Notes: generated by a model from the letters alone, not told the origin. A DNA stretch of 33,073 nt from Gemmatimonadales bacterium (GCA_013694695.1 JACDBX010000074.1:1-33073), one strand, 5' to 3'. Numbered from the stretch's first letter, positions 1 through 8,455 are shown. Made by a program: numbers and translations.

Positions 1-333
1 CCGCCGCTCAAACAGTCTAGCCTCCTCTGGTGGACCCTCCGCCTCTCGCCGCCTGGCTGAGCTTGGTAGGTGGGCTATTGCTTTCGGCTGATCGCTGTTA
101 GTTGTAAGTCGTAAGCATTAGCTGTAAACGGCATGGCGGCGAGGTTCGGGGGGTTCGCCAGAGGAGGCTCGGACCATAACGGTGCCGAATGGGCGGGCTT
201 CCGAGCCGACGGGTGACGAATCCCACGACCGAGGCGCGTGAAGGAAGGTCGCTGGCTATGGCCGGCGAGCCGGCAAAGTTGGCCCGCCAGACGACGGACG
301 CAGCTAACGACCAACGACCAACGAACCTATAGC
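1..333. other. Non-coding intergenic region with short repeats
   Basis: No convincing gene lies here; the 79-aa minus-strand ORF at 75-314 is low-complexity, Arg/Pro/Ala rich and lacks family features. The stretch holds two structured elements. One is a 12-bp perfect inverted repeat, AGCCTCCTCTGG at 19-30 and CCAGAGGAGGCT at 158-169, with imperfect extension inwards. The other is a pair of degenerate heptamer runs in opposite orientation at 97-131 and 301-341. The second run reaches the stop codon of cutC. Confidence 0.6.
97..131 (-). repeat. Degenerate heptamer array, copy 1
   Basis: On the plus strand it reads as consecutive 7-mers GTTAGTT, GTAAGTC, GTAAGCA, TTAGCTG, TAAACGG. On the minus strand the array is anchored by CAGCTAA, the same 7-mer that begins copy 2 at 301 on the plus strand, so the two arrays face each other. 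It is AT-richer than the surroundings. Function unknown. Confidence 0.45.
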
Positions 334-341
334 CTACGGCC
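301..341 (+). repeat. Degenerate heptamer array, copy 2
   Basis: CAGCTAA is followed by tandem AACGACC, AACGACC, AACGAAC and then a decayed tail (CTATAGCCTACGG). The tail overlaps the last codons and the stop of cutC at 334-336. It is inverted relative to copy 1 and shares its CAGCTAA anchor. Confidence 0.5.
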
Positions 342-984
342 TTTCAATCGCGGCCAACACCCGCCTGAGCCGATTGGGGCCGGTCGCCCGCAGGTGAATC
401 TCCTCCACCCCAGTGGCGGCGACCAGCCGAGCCACATGGCCGCCCCGAATCCCGCCCCCGGCCACGATCGTGATCCCATCGCCCGCTGCCTGGCGCAACT
501 CCTTGAGGACCTTCCGGCCCTTCCACGCAGTCACGTGTTGGCCGGCGGTGAGGATCCTGGCGACACCGAGCGCCTTGAGTTCCTCGATCGCCGCAAACGG
601 ATCATCAACCTCGTCGAAGGCGCGGTGAAATGTTACGGGAATGTCTTTGGCCGCATCCATGAGGATCGTCATGGCCAAAGAATCGACCTGTCCCTCGCTG
701 GTGAGCGCGCCGGTCACGATTCCGTGGGCGCCCAGCCACCGGAAATGCTTGACCTCCCGGCGCATGAGCTCCACCTCATCCGCGGTATAAGTGAACGGTC
801 CCTCATTTGGGCGGACCATCGCGAACACCGGGATCGCAACCCGTTCCAGGACCATCGACACCAGCCCATGACTCGGTGTCATCCCGTCGGCGTCCAAGTT
901 GGCGCACACCTCAAGGCGGTGGGCGCCGCACTGCTCGGCGGCCACCGCTGTCGGCAATGAGTCGACGCAGGCCTCGATGATCAT
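334..984 (-). CDS. cutC: CutC family TIM-barrel protein
   Basis: This is a 216-aa CutC-family (PF03932) protein, classically labelled copper homeostasis, although the biochemical role of the family is unsettled. It shows the expected N-terminal EACVDS then HRLEVCANLDADGMTPS block, the VRPNEGPFTY segment, VTFHRAFD near mid-protein, RILTAGQ and the IVAGGGI strand near the C-terminus. It is shorter than the E. coli protein (about 248 aa), ending soon after the GVEEIHLRA strand. The ATG at 984 is chosen because homology starts there; the longer ORF to 1188 runs back into the upstream gene. The start lies 7 bp after the stop of the oxidoreductase gene, so it is the last gene of the carbohydrate operon. 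That context suggests a sugar-related role as an alternative to copper handling (inference). Confidence 0.9.
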   Translation of the reverse strand: MIIEACVDSLPTAVAAEQCGAHRLEVCANLDADGMTPSHGLVSMVLERVAIPVFAMVRPNEGPFTYTADEVELMRREVKHFRWLGAHGIVTGALTSEGQVDSLAMTILMDAAKDIPVTFHRAFDEVDDPFAAIEELKALGVARILTAGQHVTAWKGRKVLKELRQAAGDGITIVAGGGIRGGHVARLVAATGVEEIHLRATGPNRLRRVLAAIERP

Positions 985-991
985 CGGGTCT

Positions 992-2320
992 TCACAGCGA
1001 CCAGCCGCTCCGGTAGTCGGGATCGATCCACTCCTTCGGCAGGTCGGTCTTGACGACCCCCTCCGGGGTAAGCTCGACGATCTTGCCCGATCGCACCGCG
1101 AGGCAGCCGTACAGCACCATCTCGGTGAGCGGACCCGAATGCTCCACGAACGACGAGTTGGGGCGCGGTCCCTTCCCGGTGATGGCATTCACGAGTTCGT
1201 CGTACACACCGGGTGAGCGCTGGTAGGTGACCTTCGGTGGTGACTTCTTGAACTGTGCGTCCTTCTTGGCGTCGAGCACCCGCAGCCCATCGCCGTACGC
1301 ATCGGCGATCATCGCCCCCTCGGTGCCGACCCACATCTGTCCACCGACCTCGCCCACCGGCCATTCGTCGTACTCGCCCAGCTCCGACGGCTTCTGCGGC
1401 CACAGCGATCCATCGCGCCACACGACCTTGACCGCCGGTCGCTCGCCGCGCGCCGGGAACTGGTACTCGACACGCGACGACTTCGGCGCCGTCTCCTCGT
1501 AGAGCGTGGTGCTCTCGGGGATGATTCGCGTGGGGTAGCGGAGGTCGAACGCCCAGAATGCGGCGTCCATGGCGTGGCAGGCAATGTCACCGAGTGCACC
1601 GGTTCCATAGTCCCACCAGCCGCGCCAGCGGAACGGCGCATAGGCCGGATTGTATGGTCGCACCGCCGCTGGGCCCTGCCAGAGGTTCCAGTCGAACGCC
1701 GGATGTGGGTTGTGCGCATCGGTGGGACGGTCGATCCCTTGCGGCCAGATCGGGCGGTTGGTCCAGTAGTGGATCTCGCGGATCTCGCCAATCGCACCTG
1801 CGTCGTAGTACTCGCGGATCAGCCGCGTTCCGGCGCCGGCGTGTCCCTGGTTGCCCATCTGCGTTGCCACGCCCCGCTTCCCCGCCTCGGCCATCAGCGT
1901 GCGCACCTCACCGAGGGTGCGAGTGAGCGGCTTCTGTGTGAACACCGGCTTGTTCATCCTGAGCGCCGCCATGGTGGCGGCGGCATGGACGTGATCGGGC
2001 GTCGAGATGGTGATCACGTCGAGCTCGCTTCCCATCGTGTCGAGCATCTCGCGATAGTCCTTGAAGCGTTTCGCATCAGGGTAGCGCCCGAACGACTTCC
2101 GGCCCTGGCGCCAGTCGACGTCGCACAGCGCCGCGACCGACACGCCCGCCTTGACCATGCCGGTTATGTCGGACTCACCCTTGCCACCGATCCCGATGGA
2201 GCCCATCCGCAGCATGTCACTTGGTGCGGTGTAGCCGCGGCCGAGGACGTGGCGCGGGACGATATGAAATGCCGCGCCGACTGCAGCGGCGGACTTCACG
2301 AAGGTACGACGGTCAGCCAT
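992..2320 (-). CDS. Tat-exported Gfo/Idh/MocA family oxidoreductase
   Basis: A 442-aa NAD(P)-dependent sugar oxidoreductase of the Gfo/Idh/MocA family. It begins with a twin-arginine signal (RRTFVK at residues 4-9, then a short hydrophobic stretch), so it is probably folded in the cytoplasm with its cofactor and exported. The Rossmann glycine motif GSIGIGGKG lies near 40-48. The family EKP motif appears as QKP at 129-131, keeping the lysine. A GDIACHAMD segment near 244-252 carries the usual C-terminal-domain His/Asp pair. The NQGHAGAG and WTNRPIWPQG blocks resemble exported members common in Planctomycetes and Verrucomicrobia. Partnered with a DUF1080 hydrolase and an MFS permease, it likely oxidises a sugar hydroxyl to the 3-keto form, or reduces it (inference). 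Some Tat-exported members of this fold are NAD-dependent glycosidases (GH109), which remains an alternative. Confidence 0.9.
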   Translation of the reverse strand: MADRRTFVKSAAAVGAAFHIVPRHVLGRGYTAPSDMLRMGSIGIGGKGESDITGMVKAGVSVAALCDVDWRQGRKSFGRYPDAKRFKDYREMLDTMGSELDVITISTPDHVHAAATMAALRMNKPVFTQKPLTRTLGEVRTLMAEAGKRGVATQMGNQGHAGAGTRLIREYYDAGAIGEIREIHYWTNRPIWPQGIDRPTDAHNPHPAFDWNLWQGPAAVRPYNPAYAPFRWRGWWDYGTGALGDIACHAMDAAFWAFDLRYPTRIIPESTTLYEETAPKSSRVEYQFPARGERPAVKVVWRDGSLWPQKPSELGEYDEWPVGEVGGQMWVGTEGAMIADAYGDGLRVLDAKKDAQFKKSPPKVTYQRSPGVYDELVNAITGKGPRPNSSFVEHSGPLTEMVLYGCLAVRSGKIVELTPEGVVKTDLPKEWIDPDYRSGWSL

Positions 2321-2362
2321 GAGTCAGGCCCCGGGGTTGGTGTTGGCGAGGATAGCGTTGGG

Positions 2363-3568
2363 TCACGCGTTGGCCGTGGCGTTGGCCGGTACTCGACTTG
2401 GCCGGAATGCCACGGCGAAGAGGACGAAGATCACCAGTGCGCCGATCGCGGGCACGCGCCAGATCGCCGCCCAGTCATGGGTGGTGTCGGTGATCCGGTA
2501 CGCATCGACGATCCGCCCCGAGAGCCATGCGCCCACGAAGTTGCCAAGTCCGAGTGTCACCAGCGCAATGAATCCCTGGGCGGCGGCGCGAATCTTCGGG
2601 CCGGCCTGCTGGTCGACGTAGATCTGCCCGCTCACGAAGAAGAAGTCGTAGCAGATGCCGTGCAGCAACAGCCCGCCGTAGAGCATCCACATCCGCGAAT
2701 CGGCATTGCCCATGCTGAAGAGGAAGTAGCGCGCGGACCACGCCAGCATTGCGACGAGCAGGATCGTCTTGATCCCATGCTTCCTGAGCAGTACGCCGAT
2801 GAACAGCATGAAGAAGACTTCGCTCATCTGGCCGATCGTCATCTTGCCGGCGGCGCTCGCGACGCCGATCTCGTTGAGGAACGGGTTGGCGAAGGCGTAG
2901 TAGAACTGGAGCGGGATGCAGAGCAGGAACGAGCCGATCACGAAGATGGTGAACGACCGATCCTTGAGCAGCGCCAAAGCATCCAATCCAAGCACGTCAC
3001 GCGCAGTCAGGGTTCGACCCCGGCTCGGCGGCGGCGTGTGCGGAAGCACGAAGGCGAAGAGGCCGAGCGCCGCCGACACGCCGGCGGCAATGAGGAGCGG
3101 TGTCGCGGTGGCGTCGACGGCGAGCTTGCCAAGGAGGAGACCCACGGCGATCCACCCGATCGTTCCGAGGACGCGCACCCCGCCGAATTCGCCAGCTGGG
3201 TCCCTGAGATGGCTCATTGAGATGCTGTTGGTGAGCGCGAGTGTCGGCATGTAGCAGAGCGAGTAGGCGAGCATCCCGATGAACATCGTGTCGAACGTCG
3301 TGAGGGTCGACACATAGAAGAGCAGGGCGGCGCCCACGAGGTGCAGCAGGGCGAGGATCTTCTCGGTGGCGAAGATCCGGTCGGCCACCATGCCGACGAA
3401 GAACGGCGAGATGATCGCAGCGATCGCCGTGGTGCTGTAGATCAGACCGATCTGGGTGCCCTCGAACTGCAGCGTCTGCCCGAGGTAGGTGCCGAGTGTG
3501 ACTGCCCAGCTCCCCCAGATGGCGTACTGCAGGAACATCATGATCTGGAGCCGCAGGCGGGTACTCAC
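2363..3568 (-). CDS. NupG-like MFS sugar/nucleoside permease
   Basis: A 401-aa polytopic membrane protein of the major facilitator superfamily, most like the nucleoside:H+ symporter (NupG) branch. It opens with [21 protein letters not shown], typical of that branch, and about twelve hydrophobic segments follow. A cytoplasmic loop near 190-215 contains HTPPPSRGR. The GTG at 3568 is chosen because it overlaps the upstream DUF1080 stop as GTGA and sits just before the first helix; the 433-aa version in the ORF track adds an out-of-family tail. In Bacteroidetes, Planctomycetes and relatives this branch often neighbours Gfo/Idh and DUF1080 genes. Here it probably imports the keto-sugar or amino-sugar released outside the inner membrane (inference); true nucleoside transport is the alternative. 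Confidence 0.88.
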   Translation of the reverse strand: MSTRLRLQIMMFLQYAIWGSWAVTLGTYLGQTLQFEGTQIGLIYSTTAIAAIISPFFVGMVADRIFATEKILALLHLVGAALLFYVSTLTTFDTMFIGMLAYSLCYMPTLALTNSISMSHLRDPAGEFGGVRVLGTIGWIAVGLLLGKLAVDATATPLLIAAGVSAALGLFAFVLPHTPPPSRGRTLTARDVLGLDALALLKDRSFTIFVIGSFLLCIPLQFYYAFANPFLNEIGVASAAGKMTIGQMSEVFFMLFIGVLLRKHGIKTILLVAMLAWSARYFLFSMGNADSRMWMLYGGLLLHGICYDFFFVSGQIYVDQQAGPKIRAAAQGFIALVTLGLGNFVGAWLSGRIVDAYRITDTTHDWAAIWRVPAIGALVIFVLFAVAFRPSRVPANATANA

Positions 3569-4299
3569 TTCAGCGGACGAATGTAGATGTTGCGGAACCA
3601 TACGCTGCCGTGATCGCCCTGGAGGCCGATGCGCCCGCGACGTGATTTCCCGTAGGTGGGCCACTGGTTGAACTTGCTTGCCGCGATCAGTGCCTTGAGT
3701 TCATCGGAATCAAAGTCGCCCTTGCCGGTGGGCACGCCATTGAGGAAGTGCTCCACCTTCGAGCCCTTCACGATGATTCGTACGGTGTTCCATTCACCAC
3801 CCGGGCGAGCTGCCGTGATCGGCGCCGGCGAGAGGCCGTAGAGAGCACCCGCGGCGGTGAGCGGCGAGAGTCCGTCGCGATGGCCGACGTTGTCGAGGAT
3901 CTGCATCTCCGGCGCGTTCTCGTAGATCTTCTCGGACGCCTCGTGCGCCCAGTAGAACACGCCGCTGTTGCCGTTGGGCGGCACCTTCCATTCCAGGGTG
4001 AGCTCGAACGAATCGAACTGCCGATCGGTGACGAGGTCGCCGGCGCCGGGGCCTGTGGTGGTGAGCTCGCCATCCACGACCTGCCAGCCCGTGGCGGAGC
4101 TCATGCGGTAGGTGTGCCACCCGGCGGTGGAGCTGCCATCGAACAGCAGTTGCCAGCCGTTGCGGCGTTCGTCCTGCGTGAGTGCGTTGTGCATCGGAGT
4201 CGTCGGGGTGTCGGCGCGCCTGGAATTCGAGGCACACGCCGCCATGATGATGGCGGCGGCGCTCGTCGCGGCGACGCGGGTGAACGCGCGTCGAGCCAT
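3565..4299 (-). CDS. DUF1080 lipoprotein (3-keto-disaccharide hydrolase type)
   Basis: A 244-aa lipoprotein: a hydrophobic signal ends in the lipobox MAAC with Cys22. The rest is one DUF1080 jelly-roll domain, recognised by [74 protein letters not shown] and the terminal [21 protein letters not shown]. Family members cleave 3-keto-glycosides after a partner oxidoreductase has oxidised C3. The gene is second in the operon. Its stop overlaps the permease start by four bases. Its own start is preceded by an SD (GAGG) that lies inside a potential stem (see the hairpin feature). Domain assignment is firm; the exact substrate is not readable. Confidence 0.9.
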   Translation of the reverse strand: MARRAFTRVAATSAAAIIMAACASNSRRADTPTTPMHNALTQDERRNGWQLLFDGSSTAGWHTYRMSSATGWQVVDGELTTTGPGAGDLVTDRQFDSFELTLEWKVPPNGNSGVFYWAHEASEKIYENAPEMQILDNVGHRDGLSPLTAAGALYGLSPAPITAARPGGEWNTVRIIVKGSKVEHFLNGVPTGKGDFDSDELKALIAASKFNQWPTYGKSRRGRIGLQGDHGSVWFRNIYIRPLK

Positions 4300-4307
4300 G
4301 CTGGATT

Positions 4308-4357
4308 GCCTCGGTGAGTTGTCGGGGTGGTGACCCCCAACGTTACCGCACCGAGGC
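4308..4357 (-). promoter_or_regulatory. Hairpin that can hide the DUF1080 gene's SD
   Basis: A perfect 9-bp inverted repeat, GCCTCGGTG at 4308-4316 and CACCGAGGC at 4349-4357, encloses a second small stem (GGGGT at 4324-4328 with ACCCC at 4333-4337). In the minus-strand transcript the GAGG of the proximal arm is the only SD-like sequence before the ATG at 4299, nine bases upstream. Formation of the stem would therefore pair the SD. There is no U tract, so a terminator is less likely. Confidence 0.4.
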
Positions 4358-4371
4358 GATGCGGGAAAGTG

Positions 4372-6360
4372 TCAGCGTGCCAGCAGAACCTTCACCGCCT
4401 CCACGCCCACGGGCCGGAGCAGCCCGAAGGTCTTCCCGTCGGTCGCGGCGATCACCGAATCGGCCCGCAACCGCCACGCCGCCGTTGGGAGGGTGCCCCG
4501 GATCCGGTACTGCAGCGCCTCGGTGCCGACGCCGGCGAGTCGCCCGCTGGCGGTGGCCAGCAGGATGCCATCGCGGGCCAGTGGGACGCGGGGTTCCATC
4601 TCGAGCAGAATCTGCCTGAATCCGGCCATCCGCGTGAAGTCTTCCCGCAACAGACGCGCTGCGGCGGTGTCGCCCGCCACGGCACGTTCGGCCCGGTCTC
4701 GCATTCGCCAATCGGTCCACGGGTCGGGCCACGCCGCATCGGCCAGCCGAGTGAGCGGTGAGAGCTGCGTGGTCCCGCGTCCGCCGAACCCGCGCGGCCG
4801 TGCGTACGCCAGGAACTGTTCGAGTCGCTCGGCGTCCTGCCCGCCCGCGATACGCCGGACCATCGCGGGGGTGTGTGATTCGTGACGCGGCCCCACTTCC
4901 TCGATCCGTCGCGACACCACCACCAGCCGGCGGTACATGTCGGGGACGTCACGCACCTCGGCGGGTGACCAGAAGCGTTCGGCCACCGCAGCAAGCCGCG
5001 GCCAGAGTCGTGATTCCACGGTTTCGGCCGTCACATACTCAGCCCACATGCACGCTTCACCGCCGAGCACCAGCGCCTGTTGCGCCGGCGTGAGCCCCGG
5101 GGGGAGCACGTCGGCGAGGTACATCTCGCGTGATGTCTTGATGTGGTCGAGGTACCAGGGGGCGGAGAGCAGCGCATGACGGCCCTGCTTCACCGCCTCG
5201 GTCAGGCCGTTCATCCCACGCCACGACTGGATCACCGCGCCGGCCGGGAGATCGGCCTGCAGGATCTCGTCCCACCCGACCGGCTGCTTGCCGTGGCGCT
5301 CGAGGATCGCGAAGAGCCGGCGGTTGAAATGGGTCTGCAGCGCATGCACGTCGGCCACGTTGTTCTGCGTCATCCACTGCTGGATCGTCGGGCTGGTCTT
5401 CCACTGCGTCGGCTCGACTTCGTCGCCGCCGATGTGCCAGGAGCGATCGGGAAAGAGGGTCACCATCTCGGCGATGAATCGCTCGAGGAAGGCGTAGGTC
5501 GTTTCGCGGGTCGGGTCCATCGTTGGGCGGAAGACGCCCCAGCGGCGCTCTATGCTGTAGGGTCCGGGTGCGCTCGCGAGCTCGGGATGGCCCACGAACC
5601 ACGCGGTGGTGTGGCCCGGCATGTCGAATTCGGGGACCACGCGAATTCCGCGGTCGGCCGCGTATGCGACCACGTCGCGGATCTGCTGCTGGGTGTAGTA
5701 CGAACCATCGGAGCCGAGTTCGTGGAGCTTCGGGAAGGCGGTGCTCTCGACGCGGAAGCCCTGGTCCTCGGAAAGGTGCCAATGCAGGACATTGAGCTTG
5801 ACCACGCTCATCCCATCGAGAGTCCGCTTGATCACGTCGACCGGCATGAAGTGCCGTGACGCATCGATCAGGACACCGCGCCACCGGAAGCGGGGAGCGT
5901 CGGCAATCGTCGCGGCCTGCAGGTAGTTGCCGCTTTTGTCGGCGGCCTGGAGCTGGAGCAGGGTCTCGAGCCCGCGCATCGCGCCCACCACGGTTGCTGC
6001 TTCAATGGTTGCGCGCGCCGGCGTCACCCCGAGCCGGTACGATTCGTCCTCGTCGAGATCGGGCACCGCGTGTCCCGCTGATCGAACGTCGAGAACCAGG
6101 GTGGCGTTGTCGCTTCCGATCACGTGGGACATCGGCTGCGCGGTCCGCGCCTCCAGCCGCGTGATGGCCCGGTTCACCGCGCGTTCGAGCCGCGCGTCGC
6201 GGTGGCCACGGATCGCCACGGTGAAGGTGGAGTCAAGGCGGAGGCCGCCCGACGCCACGGTGATCGACCGGGGAACCGGCATCACGGTGTGTGCGGCGTC
6301 CTGCGCGGCGAGGCCGGGCAGCGCGAGGAGGGCGAGGGCGATCGGGATCAGGGGTCGCAT
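4372..6360 (-). CDS. GH20 beta-N-acetylhexosaminidase
   Basis: A 662-aa secreted glycoside hydrolase family 20 enzyme that removes terminal beta-linked GlcNAc or GalNAc. The first 19 or so residues form a signal peptide ending in GLAAQ. A GH20b-like N-terminal domain follows to about residue 150. The catalytic barrel then shows RFRWRGVLIDASRHF (158-171), LNVLHWHLSEDQGF (189-202), PEFDMPGH (243-250) and HIGGDEVEPTQW (309-320). D313-E314 are the stabilising and acid/base residues of substrate-assisted catalysis. WDEI, IQSW and GGEACMWAEYV also match. A C-terminal segment of roughly 150 residues is not recognised. It is the first gene of the minus-strand operon, with 72 bp before the DUF1080 gene, and so defines the pathway substrate as an amino-sugar glycoside such as chitin, peptidoglycan or glycan fragments (inference). 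Confidence 0.96.
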   Translation of the reverse strand: MRPLIPIALALLALPGLAAQDAAHTVMPVPRSITVASGGLRLDSTFTVAIRGHRDARLERAVNRAITRLEARTAQPMSHVIGSDNATLVLDVRSAGHAVPDLDEDESYRLGVTPARATIEAATVVGAMRGLETLLQLQAADKSGNYLQAATIADAPRFRWRGVLIDASRHFMPVDVIKRTLDGMSVVKLNVLHWHLSEDQGFRVESTAFPKLHELGSDGSYYTQQQIRDVVAYAADRGIRVVPEFDMPGHTTAWFVGHPELASAPGPYSIERRWGVFRPTMDPTRETTYAFLERFIAEMVTLFPDRSWHIGGDEVEPTQWKTSPTIQQWMTQNNVADVHALQTHFNRRLFAILERHGKQPVGWDEILQADLPAGAVIQSWRGMNGLTEAVKQGRHALLSAPWYLDHIKTSREMYLADVLPPGLTPAQQALVLGGEACMWAEYVTAETVESRLWPRLAAVAERFWSPAEVRDVPDMYRRLVVVSRRIEEVGPRHESHTPAMVRRIAGGQDAERLEQFLAYARPRGFGGRGTTQLSPLTRLADAAWPDPWTDWRMRDRAERAVAGDTAAARLLREDFTRMAGFRQILLEMEPRVPLARDGILLATASGRLAGVGTEALQYRIRGTLPTAAWRLRADSVIAATDGKTFGLLRPVGVEAVKVLLAR

Positions 6361-6392
6361 GGCAGGTCCGCGGTGGGGTACCCCTCAAGATG

Positions 6393-6409
6393 GGTCAACG
6401 GAGTTGACC
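6393..6409. promoter_or_regulatory. Operator-like palindrome in the divergent GH20/GT39 gap
   Basis: GGTCAAC-GGA-GTTGACC is a perfect 7-bp dyad with a 3-bp spacer in the 81-bp gap between two divergent genes. Each arm contains TTGACC, which resembles a -35 hexamer. A second perfect palindrome, GGGGTACCCC, lies at 6375-6384. No matching regulator is encoded in the window. Confidence 0.35.
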
Positions 6410-6441
6410 GAGCGAGTGGAGATCCCCGAGATTCACGTCGA

Positions 6442-7986
6442 ATGGCCACACCGATTCCCATACCGACTGCCAACGCCGTCGATCGTCGCCTCTGGATCCT
6501 CGCGGTGATCGTCGTGGCGTTGCATGTGATCGTCAACGTGATCACGCCGTACGGCATTCATCGTGACGAGTTCCTCTACGCCGCGATGGGCCGCCACCTG
6601 TCGCTGTTCCGGATGGATTTCCCACCGCTGATCGCGATCATCGCCGAGGCTGAACGCGCGGTGTTCGGCGACACCATCTGGGGACTCCGAATGGTCCCGG
6701 CCGTGGCGCACGGGGCACTCGTGTTACTGACCGCGCGCATCGCCGCCGAGCTGGGCGGCCAGCATCGGGCGCAGTGGCTGGCTGCGCTCACCGTGACCCT
6801 CACGCCACTGATGATGCGCGCGGGTTCGCTGTTCCAGCCCGTCATCCTCGATCAGGTTGCCTGGACTGTCGGATTCCTCGCGCTCGTGATGATTGCACGC
6901 GACAACCGGCCCCGATGGTGGATCGTCCTGGGCCTTGCGGGTGGCTTCGGCCTCCTCGCGAAGTTCTCGATCGCGTTCTTCGCAGTGGGCGCCGCCGTCG
7001 GGATCATCTTCTCGCCCCGTCGGGCTGCACTGCTGACGCCGTGGCCGTGGGTCGCGGCACTGATCGGGCTCGTCATCGGAGCGCCGTCGATTGTCGGCCA
7101 GGTCGTGCTCGGCTGGCCGGTGACGATACAGATGCAGGATCTGCAGGCCTCGCAACTCGCCGTGGTGACACCCGGCGCGTTCCTCACCGAGCAACTGCTC
7201 TACGGTCCGATCGCCTGGCTTGGCGTGCTCGGCCTCGGCGCCCTCGTCCTGACCCGCGCCCTGCGCTGGGCAAGGCTGGTCGCCATCTCGGCCGTGGCGA
7301 TCACCGCGCTCCTCATCATCCTGCACGGCAAGGCATATTATCTGGGCCCGATCTGGCCGGCACTCGCTGCCGCCGGTGCGGTCTGGCTCTGCTCCGTGAC
7401 GCACACCCGGTTTCGCGCCATCGTCCCGGCGTTCGCTCTCATCGCGATCTTGTTTGGCATCCTGATCGCGATTCCGATGGGGTTGCCGATTCTGCCGAAG
7501 GAACAGATGGCGGCGTACGCAGCACGACTCGGCTTATCATCGGCGGTCACGACCAACCGCGGGGAAGTTGCCGAACTGCCGCAGGACTTCGCCGACATGC
7601 TCGGATGGGAGGAGTTTGTGCGCGGGGTCGCCGAGGTCTGGAACGAGTTGCCGGAATCGGAGCGCGCCACGGCGGTGCTCGCAGCAGGCAACTACGGGCG
7701 CGCCGGGGCGATCGACTGGTATGGCCCGCGTTATGGCCTCCCTCCAGCGATCTGCGGCTGCGGGTCGTACTGGTTCTGGGGCCCGGGCGATCGGCGTGGC
7801 GACGTGATGGTGATCGCTGGGGGGACTCAAGACGAACTGCGAACGTTCATGACAAGCGTGACGCTGGGGCGTACGATGACGGATCGATGGCGGGTCGGTG
7901 AGGAACAATCGGTCCCGATCTGGATCGGGCGCGGACCAAAGGTCCCGCTGGCCACCCTCTGGGAATCGCTCCGGGGACGCAACTGA
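6442..7986 (+). CDS. GT39/ArnT-like membrane glycosyltransferase
   Basis: A 514-aa integral membrane protein resembling the glycosyltransferase family 39 / RgtA-D-like group, which transfers sugars from polyprenyl-phosphate donors on the outer face of the inner membrane. A first hydrophobic segment (residues 17-36) is followed by YGIHRDEFLYAAMGRHL, whose Asp-Glu pair (D42-E43) is the typical catalytic acidic motif of the first external loop. About ten more hydrophobic segments follow up to residue 350. A soluble C-terminal domain ends near GRGPKVPLATLW. The ATG at 6442 is used because it directly precedes the family start; the upstream extension in the ORF track overlaps the GH20 gene antisense. 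It is transcribed divergently from GH20. The acceptor is unknown. Confidence 0.85.
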   Translation: MATPIPIPTANAVDRRLWILAVIVVALHVIVNVITPYGIHRDEFLYAAMGRHLSLFRMDFPPLIAIIAEAERAVFGDTIWGLRMVPAVAHGALVLLTARIAAELGGQHRAQWLAALTVTLTPLMMRAGSLFQPVILDQVAWTVGFLALVMIARDNRPRWWIVLGLAGGFGLLAKFSIAFFAVGAAVGIIFSPRRAALLTPWPWVAALIGLVIGAPSIVGQVVLGWPVTIQMQDLQASQLAVVTPGAFLTEQLLYGPIAWLGVLGLGALVLTRALRWARLVAISAVAITALLIILHGKAYYLGPIWPALAAAGAVWLCSVTHTRFRAIVPAFALIAILFGILIAIPMGLPILPKEQMAAYAARLGLSSAVTTNRGEVAELPQDFADMLGWEEFVRGVAEVWNELPESERATAVLAAGNYGRAGAIDWYGPRYGLPPAICGCGSYWFWGPGDRRGDVMVIAGGTQDELRTFMTSVTLGRTMTDRWRVGEEQSVPIWIGRGPKVPLATLWESLRGRN

Positions 7987-8074
7987 CCGACCGAAATCGT
8001 CGCCCCGGGTTCGGGCTGCACCGCTGCGCTTCATGACACGTTCAACGGGTAGATGCCCTCAACTGGAGCTTCGC

Positions 8075-8455
8075 ATGCCGCGTCCCGTCCATTTCGAGAT
8101 CCACGCCAACGATCCTGACCGAGCGATCTCGTTCTACGAAGCGATGTTCGGTTGGACATTCACGAAGTGGGATGGGCCTTGGCCATACTGGATGGTCGAC
8201 ACCGGGTCGGGAATGGGGATCAATGGCGGTTTGCTACCCCGCCAGGGACCGCAACCGGTCGAGGGCCAGGCCGTCAACGCGTTCGTGATCACCGTCGATG
8301 TGGTGTCGTGCGACAAGGCGATGGAGGATGCCGTGGCAAACGGCGGGTCGCTGGCGCTCGAGAAGATGGAGATCCCGGGGGTGGGCTGGCTCGGCTACGT
8401 CAAGGATCCCGAGGGCAACATCCTCGGCGTGATGCAAGGCATCACCGAGGCGTGA
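8075..8455 (+). CDS. VOC family (glyoxalase-like) protein
   Basis: A 126-aa protein of the vicinal oxygen chelate superfamily made of one pair of beta-alpha-beta-beta-beta modules. The first module is VHFEIHANDPDRAISFYEAMFGWTF. The second ends in GWLGYVKDPEGNILGVMQ, where the DPEGN turn and the following strand are diagnostic. This subtype (single domain, FGW followed by WPYWMV) is common among uncharacterised glyoxalase or antibiotic-resistance-like proteins. The ATG at 8075 is preceded by GGAG at 8065-8068. Its TGA overlaps the ATG of the MOSC gene as TGATG. The substrate cannot be deduced. Confidence 0.88.
   Translation: MPRPVHFEIHANDPDRAISFYEAMFGWTFTKWDGPWPYWMVDTGSGMGINGGLLPRQGPQPVEGQAVNAFVITVDVVSCDKAMEDAVANGGSLALEKMEIPGVGWLGYVKDPEGNILGVMQGITEA

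Noticed and set aside
75-314. 79-aa minus-strand ORF in the leading intergenic region
   Set aside because: No SD, spans the repeats, and is Arg/Pro/Ala-rich with no similarity to a known small protein.
1574-3220. 548-aa plus-strand ORF
   Set aside because: It runs antisense across the oxidoreductase and permease genes, which have clear family motifs; its translation is Arg/His/Glu-rich without any recognisable domain.
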